Shown in pieces: positions 53,400 to 62,071 of a stretch of DNA of 64,000 bases. The DNA is from Candidatus Rokuibacteriota bacterium. Lineage in GTDB: Bacteria; Methylomirabilota; Methylomirabilia; Rokubacteriales; CSP1-6. The notes below the pieces were generated by a model. That model searched no databases. It was given only the letters and a program-made list of their open reading frames with translations, and was not told the DNA's origin. Made by a program: the position numbers and the translations under genes. Position 1 is the first letter of the stretch. Each line of letters starts with the position of its first letter. The stretch spans positions 28,806-92,805 of the forward strand of contig JACPCW010000074.1 of NCBI GenBank assembly GCA_016184365.1, in the 5' to 3' direction.

Positions 53400-54361
53400 A
53401 GACTCCGCGCGCGATCGCCGGCATCGCGCTCGTCGCGCTCGCCGTCACCGCGCCATGGCTGGCCGCGACGATGGCGCCGGGCCAGCAGCGCTACGTCGTG
53501 CACGTGCTCATCTTCACCGCGCTGTTCGCGGCGCTCGCGCTGTCGTACGACCTGGTCGTCGGCCACGTGGGCAGCCTGTCGCTCGCGCACCCGGCCTTCT
53601 TCGGCGTCGGCGCGTACACCGCGGCGATCCTGTCCACGCGCGCCGCCTGGCCGTTCGCCGCCGACCTCGCCGCCGCCGTCGTCGCCGCGGGCCTCGTCGC
53701 CGCGCTCGCCGGCGTGCCGCTGTTCCGCCTCGTGGAGCACGCGTTCGCCGTCGGCACGCTCGGCTTCGCGCTCGTCGCCTGGATCGTCGCGACGAACTGG
53801 GTCGAGGTGACGCGCGGGCCGCTGTGCATCACCGGCATCCCGAAGCCCGTGGTCGGCGTGCCCGGCGGCCCGGCGCTCGCGATCGCGACGCTGCCCGCGT
53901 ACTACTGGCTGGCGCTCGCCGCCCTCGGCGTGGTGCTCGTGCTGTACCGGCTGCTCACGACGTTCCGGCTCGGCCGCGCGTTCCACGCCGTGCGCGACAA
54001 CGAGGTGCTCGCCGCGTCGGCCGGCATCGACCCGCTCCGTTACCGGATGCTCGCGTTCACCATCGGCGGCGCGCTCGCCGGCGGCATCGGGGCGCTCTAC
54101 GTCCACTACCTGTCCGTGATGTGCCCCGAAGAGATGACGGTCGCCCTGACGGTGAACCTGCTCGTCATCGTCTTCCTCGGGGGCGTCGGCACGATGCGCG
54201 GGGTGCTCGTCGGCGCCGTGCTGTTCACCGCGCTGCCCGAGGTGCTGCGCCTGGCGCCCACGTGGCGGCTCGTCATCTACGGCGCGCTGCTGCTCGTCAT
54301 CGTCGTCCGCTCGCCGGAAGGCCTCGAAGGGCTCGTCCGCCGCCGGGCGAGCGCGCGCTGA
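53396..54361 (+). CDS. livM: ABC transporter permease LivM
   Basis: A 321-residue permease with LivM features (LALSYDLVVGHVGSLSLAHP, FFGVGAYTAAIL, FLGGVGTMRGVLVGAVLFT). No ATG, GTG or TTG precedes the first helix (AIAGIALVALAVTAPWLAA) after the livH stop; the first in-frame ATG, 53471, would delete it. A CTG at 53396 in a CTGA overlap with livH fits both length and coupling, so I place the start there. This is the same arrangement as the zeta toxin at 9836. Confidence 0.88.
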   Translation: MKTPRAIAGIALVALAVTAPWLAATMAPGQQRYVVHVLIFTALFAALALSYDLVVGHVGSLSLAHPAFFGVGAYTAAILSTRAAWPFAADLAAAVVAAGLVAALAGVPLFRLVEHAFAVGTLGFALVAWIVATNWVEVTRGPLCITGIPKPVVGVPGGPALAIATLPAYYWLALAALGVVLVLYRLLTTFRLGRAFHAVRDNEVLAASAGIDPLRYRMLAFTIGGALAGGIGALYVHYLSVMCPEEMTVALTVNLLVIVFLGGVGTMRGVLVGAVLFTALPEVLRLAPTWRLVIYGALLLVIVVRSPEGLEGLVRRRASAR

Positions 54362-55116
54362 TGGCGCTGCTCGAGATCCGCGGCCTCGTGAAGCGCTTCC
54401 TCGGCGTCACCGCCGTGGACGCCGTCGACCTCACCGTCGAGCGCGGCGAGCTGGTGAGCCTGATCGGGCCGAACGGCTCCGGCAAGACCACGCTCTTCAA
54501 CTGCGTGACGGGCTACCTCGCCTCCGACGCCGGCCACGTCGCGTTCGACGGCCGCACCGTGACGCGGGCCGCGCCCCACCGGGTCGCGCGACTCGGCATC
54601 TCGCGCACGTTCCAGCAGGTCAGCGTGTTCGGGCGGCTGACCGCGCTCGAGAACCTGCTCGTGTTCCTGCAGCAGCACCAGGAGGAGGATTTCTTCGCGC
54701 GCCTCGTGCGGACGCGGCGCGTGCGCCGTCTCGAAGCCGACGCGATCGCGCGCGCGCGCACGTTGCTCGACCTGGTCGGGCTCGGCGCCAGGGCCGACGC
54801 GCCGGCCGGCAGCCTGTCGTACGGGCAGCGCAAGCTGCTCGCCTTCGCCGCCGCCCTCATGCCCGATCCCGAGCTGCTGCTGCTCGACGAGCCCGCCGCC
54901 GCCGTGAACCCGACGATGATCAACCAGATGAAGGACCACATCCTCGGGCTGCACCGCCAGGGCAAGACGGTGCTGCTCGTGGAGCACAACATGGACGTGG
55001 TGATGGACGTGTCGCAGCGGATCGTCGTGCTCGACCACGGCCAGAAGATCGCCGAGGGAACGCCGGACGCGATCCGGCGCGACCCGCGCGTGATCGAGGC
55101 GTACTTTGGGAGGTGA
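54361..55116 (+). CDS. livG: ABC transporter ATP-binding protein LivG
   Basis: A 251-residue ATPase with Walker A GPNGSGKTT (about 36-44), the family ISRTFQQVSVFGRLTALENL, the signature LSYGQRKLL and Walker B LLLLDEPAAAVNP, then LVEHNMDVVM. It energises LivHM together with LivF. ATG overlaps the livM stop (TGATG). The last codons lie in the left copy of the 25-bp repeat that flanks the VapBC cassette. Confidence 0.95.
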   Translation: MALLEIRGLVKRFLGVTAVDAVDLTVERGELVSLIGPNGSGKTTLFNCVTGYLASDAGHVAFDGRTVTRAAPHRVARLGISRTFQQVSVFGRLTALENLLVFLQQHQEEDFFARLVRTRRVRRLEADAIARARTLLDLVGLGARADAPAGSLSYGQRKLLAFAAALMPDPELLLLDEPAAAVNPTMINQMKDHILGLHRQGKTVLLVEHNMDVVMDVSQRIVVLDHGQKIAEGTPDAIRRDPRVIEAYFGR

Positions 55117-55119
55117 CAG
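55095..55119 (+). repeat. Left copy of 25-bp direct repeat at the livG end
   Basis: Contains GTACTTTGGGAGGTGAC and covers the livG stop. It matches 55803-55827 in 23 of 25 positions. It includes the TTG that, in the right copy, starts livF. Confidence 0.8.
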
Positions 55120-55163
55120 TGGTATGCCTGGTCGAGGTACCATGTATGCCTGTTAGACCACTG
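55117..55163 (+). promoter_or_regulatory. Probable operator of VapBC module 3
   Basis: CAGTGGT (55117-55123) and ACCACTG (55157-55163) form an inverted repeat, and GTATGCCTG occurs twice in direct orientation (55122-55130 and 55144-55152, 22 bp apart). They lie directly before the antitoxin ribosome site, as expected for autoregulation. Confidence 0.5.
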
Positions 55164-55179
55164 CCAGGAGGTGGGCGCC

Positions 55180-55380
55180 ATGGCGCGAACAGCGACTCTC
55201 AAAAGGAAAGCCTTTTTCATCGACGAGACGGCGGTTCGGCGGGCCAAGCGAGCGCTGGGCGTCAAGACCGACGCCGAAGCCGTCCGCATGTCGCTCGAGC
55301 GGGTCGCTGAAATGGAGGCCTTCTGGCGATTCATGACGTCGACGCGCGGCCGCTTGAAGCCGGGCAGCCTTCGCCCCTGA
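55180..55380 (+). CDS. Small VapB-like antitoxin 3
   Basis: A 66-residue protein (MARTATLKRKAFFIDETAVR, RAKRALGVKTDAEAVRMSLE, RVAEMEAFWRF) with an RHH-like core and a short helical tail. ATG 55180 has a perfect AGGAGG at optimal distance. It is followed by the PIN toxin after one base. Confidence 0.8.
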   Translation: MARTATLKRKAFFIDETAVRRAKRALGVKTDAEAVRMSLERVAEMEAFWRFMTSTRGRLKPGSLRP

Positions 55381-55381
55381 G

Positions 55382-55798
55382 ATGCGATGGGCGGTGATCG
55401 ACACCGGCGTCTACATCGACTACTGGGAGCACCGCAAGCACGACGACGTCCTCGCCGAGGTACGGCGAACGTTCATTGTCCGGCAGTCGGCGGTCGTCCT
55501 GTCAGAACTTCGTCGCGGCGCCCGAACCGGTGACGCCCGCAAGTTCGTCGAGCGTCTCGCGCGTGTCGCGACGACGTGGTGGGCGCCGCTCGACGAAGAC
55601 TGGTGGGAGGCGGGACGGCTGATCCAGGCGATCGGCGACTCCCGTGACTGGGACACGAACAAGCGTCGCGACTTTCAGAACGATGTCCTGATCGCCCTCA
55701 CCGCCCGTCGTTACGGCGCCACGGTCGTGACGACGAACCGGCAGGACTTCGCGATCCTCGGTCGCGCGCTCGACGTCTCCGTGCTGATGGTGGACTGA
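55382..55798 (+). CDS. VapC-type PIN toxin 3
   Basis: A 138-residue PIN protein: MRWAVIDTGVYIDYWEHRKH (Asp7), Glu42 in VVLSELRRG, Asp101 in FQNDVLIALTARR and Asp122 in TTNRQDFAIL. All catalytic acids are present, so it is probably active. With its antitoxin it sits between livG and livF, inside the direct repeat. Confidence 0.9.
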   Translation: MRWAVIDTGVYIDYWEHRKHDDVLAEVRRTFIVRQSAVVLSELRRGARTGDARKFVERLARVATTWWAPLDEDWWEAGRLIQAIGDSRDWDTNKRRDFQNDVLIALTARRYGATVVTTNRQDFAILGRALDVSVLMVD

Positions 55799-55802
55799 GG
55801 CG

Positions 55803-55827
55803 CGAGGCGTACCTTGGGAGGTGACGG
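55803..55827 (+). repeat. Right copy of 25-bp direct repeat at the livF start
   Basis: Contains GTACCTTGGGAGGTGAC; 23 of 25 positions match the left copy at 55095-55119. The TTG at 55814 within it begins livF. Confidence 0.8.
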
Positions 55828-56536
55828 GGCGCCGCTGCTGGAGCTCGACGAGGTCGTCGCCGGCTACGACGAGGTCGACGTGCTACGCGGCGTCTCGCTG
55901 CGCGTGCGCGCCGGCGACGTCGTCTCGATCATCGGCGCGAACGGCGCCGGCAAGTCGACGCTGCTCCGGACGGTCTTCGGCATGGTGGCGCCGCGCGCCG
56001 GCCGGATCCGGTTCGCCGGTGACGACATCGCGGGACAGCCGCCCGTGAAGGTGCTCGCGCGCGGGATCGGCTACGTGCCGCAGGGACGCTGCAACTTTCC
56101 GGCGATGACCGTGGACGAGAATCTGCAGATGGGCGCCTACCTGCGCCGCGACGACCGCATCCGGTCGGACATCGACGCGCTGTACGCGCGGTTCCCCGTC
56201 CTGGCGGGCAAGCGCCACGCCGCGGCGGGGACGCTGTCGGGCGGCCAGCAGCAGATTCTCGAGATGGCGATCTCGCTCCTGCTGACGCCGCGGCTCCTGC
56301 TGGTGGACGAGCCGTCGCTCGGGCTCGATCCGCGGATGGTCGAAGTCATCTTCGACACGATCGCCGCCATCAACGCCGGGGGCACCACGGTCCTGATGGT
56401 CGAGCAGAACGCGAAGAAAGCGCTGTCGGTGTCGCATCGCGCCTTCGTGCTCGAGCTCGGCCGCAACCGGTTCGAGGGCACGGGCCGCGAGCTGCTGGAA
56501 AACGCCGACGTGCGCGCGCACTACCTGGGAGGATAG
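55814..56536 (+). CDS. livF: ABC transporter ATP-binding protein LivF
   Basis: A 240-residue ATPase with Walker A GANGAGKST, GYVPQGRCNFPAMTVDENLQ, the signature LSGGQQQ, Walker B LLLVDEPSLGLDP and MVEQNAKKAL, typical LivF. The start is TTG 55814 in the right copy of the direct repeat. In the left copy the same TTG overlaps the livG stop, showing that livG and livF overlapped before the toxin module entered. Confidence 0.95.
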   Translation: MGGDGAPLLELDEVVAGYDEVDVLRGVSLRVRAGDVVSIIGANGAGKSTLLRTVFGMVAPRAGRIRFAGDDIAGQPPVKVLARGIGYVPQGRCNFPAMTVDENLQMGAYLRRDDRIRSDIDALYARFPVLAGKRHAAAGTLSGGQQQILEMAISLLLTPRLLLVDEPSLGLDPRMVEVIFDTIAAINAGGTTVLMVEQNAKKALSVSHRAFVLELGRNRFEGTGRELLENADVRAHYLGG

Positions 56537-56545
56537 GAAGACCCC

Positions 56546-58627
56546 ATGAGTCAGTGGCAACTCGCCGTCGACATCGGCGGCACCTTCACCGACGTCGTGC
56601 TGCTCGACGCGGCCGGCGCCACGACCGTGCTCGAAAAAGTGCTCACCACGCCGAAGGAGCCGGCCGCCGGGGTCATGGACGGCGTGCGGCGCGCGCTCGC
56701 GCGCGCCGGCGTCGCCGCCCGCGAGCTCCGCTACGTGATTCACGGCACGACGCTCGTGACCAACGCGCTCATCGAGCGGAAGGGCGCCGTCACGGCCCTC
56801 GTCGCGACCGCCGGGCACGAGGACGCCATCGAGATCGGGCGCGAGACGCGGTACGACGCGTACGACCTCGGGCTCGAGAAGCCGGACCCGCTGGTGCCGC
56901 CCGAGCGGCGGTTCGGGCTCGGCGCACGGATCATGGCCGACGGCAGCGAGCGTGTCCCGCTGTCGGCGCCCGAGGTCGAGGCGCTCGTCGCGCGACTGCG
57001 CGCCTCCGGCGCCGAAGCGGTCGCCGTGAGCCTGCTCCACGCCTACCGCAACCCGGCCCACGAGCAGGCCGTCGGCCGCGCGCTCCGCGAGCTGGCACCC
57101 GGGCTGCGGGTGTCGCTGTCGTCCGTCGTCTCCGGCGAGATCCGCGAGTACGAGCGCACGTCGACGTGCGTCGCGAACGCCTACGTGCGCGGCATCGTCG
57201 AAGCGTACCTGCGCTCGCTGAACGAGCTGCTGCGGGCCGACGGCTTCGCCGGCCAGCTCCTGCTCATGCTGTCGAGCGGCGGCACCTGCACGGTGGAAAC
57301 GGCGTGCGAGGTGCCGATCCGGCTCGTGGAATCCGGTCCGGCCGGCGGCGCCGCCGCCGCCGCGCACCACGCGCGCGCGACCGGCGCATCACGCGTGCTC
57401 GCCTTCGACATGGGCGGCACCACCGCGAAGATCTGCCTCATCGACGACGGCGAGCCGCAGATCACGCGCGAGTTCGAAGTGGCGCGCGTCTGGCGGTTCA
57501 AGCGCGGCAGCGGGCTGCCGCTCCTCGTGCCGGTCGTCGAGATGATCGAGATCGGCGCCGGCGGCGGCTCGATCGCCCACGTCGATCGCATGGGGCTGCC
57601 GAAGGTCGGGCCGGAGAGCGCGGGCTCGGAGCCGGGCCCCGCGTGCTACGGCCGCGGCGGCGACCGCCCGACCGTCACGGACGCGAACCTCGTCCTCGGC
57701 TATCTCGACGCGTCGTACTTCCTCGGCGGGGCGATGTCGCTCGACCGCGCCGCCGCGGACGCCGCGATCCGTCGCCACGTCGCGCAGCCGCTGTCGCTGT
57801 CGCTCACGGACGCGGCGTGGGGCATCCACGCGATCGTCACGGAGAACATGGCGAACGCCGCGCTCATGCACGCGGTCGAGCGCGGCAAGGAGATCGGCGC
57901 GTACGACCTCTACGCCTTCGGCGGCGCCGCGCCGATGCACGCGTGCACGCTCGCGGAACGACTCGGCGTCGACCGCGTCATCGTGCCGCCGGGCGCCGGC
58001 GTGCGGTCGTGCTTCGGCTTCCTCGCCTCGCCGCTCGCCTTCGAGGTGTCGCGGTCACGCACGGTACGGATCGAGCACATCGACCTCGGCGACGTCGCGG
58101 CGCTGCTGGACGCGCTCGAAGGGGAGGCGCGCGCGCCGCTCGCGCTGGCCGGCGTGCGCGGCGGCGACGTCACCGTGCGGCGCTTCGTCGAGATGCGCTA
58201 TCGCGGCCAGGGCTACGAGATCGAGGTGCCTGCGCCGCCCGGCGCCCAGGACCGCGCGTGGCTCCAGGCGCTCTGCGCCAACTTCGAAGCGGTCTACGGG
58301 ACGTACTACCGCCACGTGCCGGCCGGGCTGCCGATGGAAGCCGTGACGTGGCGGGTGCGCGCGCAGTCGCCCGCGCCGCACCTGCCGCCGCTCGAGACCG
58401 CGGCCGCCGCGCGTCCATCGCCGAAAGGCGAGCGGCCCCTCTTCGTCCCGATGGAGTCCGCGTTCCGGACGGTGCCCGTGTGGGACCGCTACGCGCTGCC
58501 AGCCGGCTGGCGAGCGACGGGACCTGTCGTCATCGAAGAGATCGAATCGACCACGGTCGTCACGCCGGCGTTCGACGTCGCCGTGGACGACGGCCTGAAC
58601 CTCGTGCTGACGCGGAGGACGTCATGA
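56546..58627 (+). CDS. hyuA: Hydantoinase A/oxoprolinase family protein, second copy
   Basis: A 693-residue protein beginning MSQWQLAVDIGGTFTDVVLL, with VIHGTTLVTNALIERKGAVT, AFDMGGTTAKICL and YAFGGAAPMHACTL. It is the ATP-binding partner of the downstream HyuB. It starts nine bases after livF, so the ABC transporter probably imports the substrate. It is related to, but clearly diverged from, the copy at 13.4-15.5 kb. Confidence 0.92.
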   Translation: MSQWQLAVDIGGTFTDVVLLDAAGATTVLEKVLTTPKEPAAGVMDGVRRALARAGVAARELRYVIHGTTLVTNALIERKGAVTALVATAGHEDAIEIGRETRYDAYDLGLEKPDPLVPPERRFGLGARIMADGSERVPLSAPEVEALVARLRASGAEAVAVSLLHAYRNPAHEQAVGRALRELAPGLRVSLSSVVSGEIREYERTSTCVANAYVRGIVEAYLRSLNELLRADGFAGQLLLMLSSGGTCTVETACEVPIRLVESGPAGGAAAAAHHARATGASRVLAFDMGGTTAKICLIDDGEPQITREFEVARVWRFKRGSGLPLLVPVVEMIEIGAGGGSIAHVDRMGLPKVGPESAGSEPGPACYGRGGDRPTVTDANLVLGYLDASYFLGGAMSLDRAAADAAIRRHVAQPLSLSLTDAAWGIHAIVTENMANAALMHAVERGKEIGAYDLYAFGGAAPMHACTLAERLGVDRVIVPPGAGVRSCFGFLASPLAFEVSRSRTVRIEHIDLGDVAALLDALEGEARAPLALAGVRGGDVTVRRFVEMRYRGQGYEIEVPAPPGAQDRAWLQALCANFEAVYGTYYRHVPAGLPMEAVTWRVRAQSPAPHLPPLETAAAARPSPKGERPLFVPMESAFRTVPVWDRYALPAGWRATGPVVIEEIESTTVVTPAFDVAVDDGLNLVLTRRTS

Positions 58628-60234
58628 AGGCGCGCGCCTCCGATCCCGTCTTCGTCGAGGTCGCGTGGAGCCGCCTGATCTCCGTCGTCGAGCAGGAAGC
58701 GCAGGCGCTCCTGCGCACGGCGTTCACGAACATCGTGCGCGAGTCCGGCGACCTCTCCGCGGGCGTCTTCGACCTGAAGGGGCGGATGGTGGCGCAGGCG
58801 ATCACCGGCACGCCCGGGCACATCAACTCGATGGCGCTCGCGGTGCGGCACGTGCTGCGCGCGGTGCCGCCGGACACGATCGCGCCCGGTGACGTGCTGG
58901 CGACGAACGACCCCTGGCTCGCCTCCGGTCATCTGAACGACATCACCGTGGTGACGCCGGTCTTCCACCGCGCGCGGCTGGTCGGCTACACGGCGAGCAC
59001 GTGCCACGCGATGGACATCGGCGGCCGCGGCATCACCGTCGACGCCCTCGACTGCTACGAGGAAGGGTTCCTCATCCCGCCGTGCCGGATCTTCGCCGGC
59101 GGCCGCCCGCAGCAGGTGCTGGAGCTGCTCGCCGCCAACGTCCGCGTGCCCGAGGCCGTGATGGGCGACGTGCACGCGCAGGTCAGTGGCAACGCCGTCG
59201 GCGCGCACCGCCTGACCGAGATGCTGGAAGAATTCGGTCTCGAGGACATCGAGGATCTCGCCGCGGCGATCCTCGACCGCAGCGAAGCCGGGATGCGCGC
59301 GGCGATCGTCGAGATCCCCGACGGCCGGTATCGCGGCGAGATGCGGCTGGACGGCTTCGAGGAGCCGATCGTGATCCGCACGTCCGTCATCGTGACGGGC
59401 GACGCGCTGACCGTGGACTACGCGGGCTCGTCGCCCGCGTCGAAGCGCGCGATCAACGTGGTCCTGAACTACACGAAGGCATACACGACGTACGGCGTGA
59501 AGTGCGTGGTCGCCCCGCACGTCCCGAACAACGCCGGCTCGTTCCGGCCGGTGACGATCACCGCGCCCGAGGGGTCGCTGCTGAACGCCGTCCGGCCGGC
59601 GCCCGTCGCGAGCCGGCACCTGATCGGCCTGTTCCTGCCCGACGCGGTCATGGGCGCGCTCGCGCCGGCCGTGCCCGGCCGGGTGATCGCGGAATCGTCG
59701 TCGTGCCTGTGGACGCTCGACGTGCGAGGCCGCGACCGCAGCGGCCATCACTTCAAGGAGTTCATCGCCACCGGCGGCGGCATGGGCGCGCGCCACGACA
59801 AGGACGGTCTCAGCGCCACGCAGTTTCCGTCGACGATCCGCGGGGTGCCCGCGGAAATCGTCGAGTCGACCTCGCCGATCGTCATTCACCGCCGCGCGCT
59901 CGCCCCCGATAGCGGCGGGCCGGGCCGGTTTCGCGGCGGGCTCGGCATGGTGATCGAGTTCGGCATGGAGACGGACGAGGACTGGCTCTTCACCGCGTCG
60001 TTCGAGCGCGCGCGAATTCCGGCGCAGGGCCTCTTCGGTGGCGGCCCCGGCGCGCCGGGCAGCGTGGAGACGGCCGGCGGCCGCCGGCTCGAAGCCAAGG
60101 CCCAGCACTGGATGCGGCCGGACGAGCGCGTGGTGATCCACACGCCGGGCGGAGGCGGGTACGGACCGCCCGCCGAGCGCGATCCTGAGCGCGTCGCCGC
60201 GGACATTGCGGCCGGACGTGTGTCGAAGGGGTAA
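58624..60234 (+). CDS. hyuB: Hydantoinase B/oxoprolinase family protein, second copy
   Basis: A 536-residue HyuB-type subunit (DPVFVEVAWSRLISVVEQEA, GHINSMALAVRHVL, GDVLATNDPWLASGHLNDIT, GGGGYGPPAERDPERVAADI). ATG overlaps the hyuA stop. Shorter than the first hyuB (592). Together with HyuA it performs ATP-dependent ring opening or carboxylation of an unknown substrate. Confidence 0.92.
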   Translation: MKARASDPVFVEVAWSRLISVVEQEAQALLRTAFTNIVRESGDLSAGVFDLKGRMVAQAITGTPGHINSMALAVRHVLRAVPPDTIAPGDVLATNDPWLASGHLNDITVVTPVFHRARLVGYTASTCHAMDIGGRGITVDALDCYEEGFLIPPCRIFAGGRPQQVLELLAANVRVPEAVMGDVHAQVSGNAVGAHRLTEMLEEFGLEDIEDLAAAILDRSEAGMRAAIVEIPDGRYRGEMRLDGFEEPIVIRTSVIVTGDALTVDYAGSSPASKRAINVVLNYTKAYTTYGVKCVVAPHVPNNAGSFRPVTITAPEGSLLNAVRPAPVASRHLIGLFLPDAVMGALAPAVPGRVIAESSSCLWTLDVRGRDRSGHHFKEFIATGGGMGARHDKDGLSATQFPSTIRGVPAEIVESTSPIVIHRRALAPDSGGPGRFRGGLGMVIEFGMETDEDWLFTASFERARIPAQGLFGGGPGAPGSVETAGGRRLEAKAQHWMRPDERVVIHTPGGGGYGPPAERDPERVAADIAAGRVSKG

Positions 60235-60243
60235 CCTGCGCGC

Positions 60244-61254
60244 ATGGTCGGGCGATGCGGCCGGATCGCTGGCGTGGTCGTCGGAGCCGTGCTCGTGGTC
60301 GTCCTCGGCCAGGCCGTGCCCGCCGGCGCCCAGTTCGAGCTGCAGCAGTGGGTCGAGCCGACGCTCGGCAAGATGATGGGGCGCGGGGACTATCGCCTGC
60401 AGTACTACTCGACCGAACCGGTCGACGGGCAGAACACGAACCTCAACGTCGACCAGCACAACTTCACGCTCGTGACGCCGCTGTTCCAGAGCTCGCGCGA
60501 CGAATGGTCGCTGTCAGGCCGCCTGCGGTACCAGGACTACGAGACCCGCGCGGTGCTGCCGGACACGGCTGAACGGTTCCCGAACGAGCTCTACGACGTG
60601 CGGGGCGGGCTCGGCTATCGCCACAAGTTCGAGAACGACTGGATCCTCGGCGGGAGCTTCACGTTCGGGTCCGCGAGCGACGAGCCGTTCCATTCCGAGG
60701 ACGAGCTGGTCCTCCGCGCCGCCGGCCTCCTCCGCGTGCCGCGCGGCGAGCGCGACGCGTGGATCTTCACTCTCATCTACGCGAGCGACGAGCAGATCCT
60801 CGGCATGCGCCACGTCCCGTTCCCGGGCGTCGCGTATCTCTGGAAGCCCTCCGACCAGCTCACCGCCGTCATCGGCGTCCCGTTCACGTCGCTCGAGTAC
60901 AAGCCCACCGAGAAGCTGACGCTCGAGGCGACCTACGTCCCCGTCCGCACGTTCCACGCCAAGGCCATGTACGCGGTCTTCCGGCCGCTGCGCGTGTTCC
61001 TCGGCTTCGACTCCGACCACGACGCGTATTACCGCGCCGCGCGCGGCGACAAGGACGACCAGCTCTTCTATTACGAGAAGCGCGGGACGGTCGGGATGCG
61101 CTTCGACCTCCGCCACGTCGGCATCGAGCTGACCGGCTCGTACGTCTGGGACCGCTTCTACTTCGAGGGCGAGAGCTTCTCCGATCGGCACGACAACCGC
61201 ATCGACGTCGCCGACGGCACCGTCGTCGGCATCCGGCTCAGCACCCGCTGGTAG
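60244..61254 (+). CDS. Secreted beta-barrel-like outer membrane protein (DUF6268-like)
   Basis: A 336-residue protein with a signal peptide (GVVVGAVLVVVLGQAVPAGA, cleavage near residue 30), then alternating strands rich in Tyr and Phe (WSLSGRLRYQDYETRAVL, VRGGLGYRHKFENDWILGGS, VGMRFDLRHVGIELTGSYVW) and a terminal aromatic residue (STRW), all typical of outer membrane barrels. The pattern recalls DUF6268-type proteins. It starts nine bases after hyuB. It could be a porin for the same substrate or unrelated. Confidence 0.75.
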   Translation: MVGRCGRIAGVVVGAVLVVVLGQAVPAGAQFELQQWVEPTLGKMMGRGDYRLQYYSTEPVDGQNTNLNVDQHNFTLVTPLFQSSRDEWSLSGRLRYQDYETRAVLPDTAERFPNELYDVRGGLGYRHKFENDWILGGSFTFGSASDEPFHSEDELVLRAAGLLRVPRGERDAWIFTLIYASDEQILGMRHVPFPGVAYLWKPSDQLTAVIGVPFTSLEYKPTEKLTLEATYVPVRTFHAKAMYAVFRPLRVFLGFDSDHDAYYRAARGDKDDQLFYYEKRGTVGMRFDLRHVGIELTGSYVWDRFYFEGESFSDRHDNRIDVADGTVVGIRLSTRW

Positions 61255-61264
61255 CCGGCCGCGC

Positions 61265-62056
61265 TCAGCGGCCGCGGAACTCCGGCGCCCGCTTCTCGAC
61301 GAACGCGCGCACCGCCTCGCGGTGATCCTCGGTCCGGAAGGTCTGGGCCTCGAGCGCGAGCGAGGCGTCCAGCACGAGATCGACCGACGCGCGCAGCAGC
61401 TTGTTGACCGACAGCTTCGTCCAGCGGATCGCGAGGATCGGGCCGCCGGCGAGCTTTCGTGCGAACTCCACCGCCCGAGGGACGCAGTCGGCCGCCGGCA
61501 CGACGTGATTGACGAGACCGACGCGCTCGGCCATCGCGGCGTCCAGTAGCTCGCCCGTCATCAGGTACTCCTTCGCGCGCGCGGGCCCGAGCAGCCAGGG
61601 CCAGATGATCGCGCCGCCGTCGCCGGCCACGATGCCCATCCGCACGTGCGGATCGCCGATGCGCGCCGTGTCGGCCATGAAGATCGTGTCGGAAAAGAGC
61701 GCGATCGTCGCGGCGAGGCCGGTCGCCGCGCCGTTCACCGCGGCGATCACGGGCGTCTCGAGATCGAGCAGCGTGTGGATGATCTGCCGCGCTTCGCGCT
61801 GCACCAGGTCGAAGGCGCGCGGGTCGTCCTGCACCGTCTGGAACCACGCGGCGTCGCCGCCGGCCGAGAACGCGCGGCCGGCGCCGGTCAGGACGACGGC
61901 GCGCGCGTCCGGATCGCGCGCGACATCCGCGAAGATCGTCGCCAGCTCGGCGTGCATGACGCCGTCGACGGCGTTCATGGGCGGACGGTCGAGCCTGAGG
62001 ACGAGCACGCCGCCGTCGTGCTGGGCCTTGATCGTGCGATAGCTCGCGTAGTCCAC
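61265..62056 (-). CDS. Crotonase-fold (enoyl-CoA hydratase-like) protein
   Basis: A 263-residue crotonase-superfamily protein with the oxyanion-hole motifs GAGRAFSAGGD and NGAATGLAATIALFSD and the helix GIVAGDGGAIIWPWLLGPAR. The two Glu residues that catalyse hydration in classical enoyl-CoA hydratases appear to be replaced (Ala and His at the expected places), so it may be an isomerase, hydrolase or decarboxylase-type member. ATG 62056 is 15 bases after the UbiD stop, so both form one operon. Confidence 0.88.
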   Translation of the reverse strand: MDYASYRTIKAQHDGGVLVLRLDRPPMNAVDGVMHAELATIFADVARDPDARAVVLTGAGRAFSAGGDAAWFQTVQDDPRAFDLVQREARQIIHTLLDLETPVIAAVNGAATGLAATIALFSDTIFMADTARIGDPHVRMGIVAGDGGAIIWPWLLGPARAKEYLMTGELLDAAMAERVGLVNHVVPAADCVPRAVEFARKLAGGPILAIRWTKLSVNKLLRASVDLVLDASLALEAQTFRTEDHREAVRAFVEKRAPEFRGR

Positions 62057-62071
62057 GAGACGTCCGGAGCG

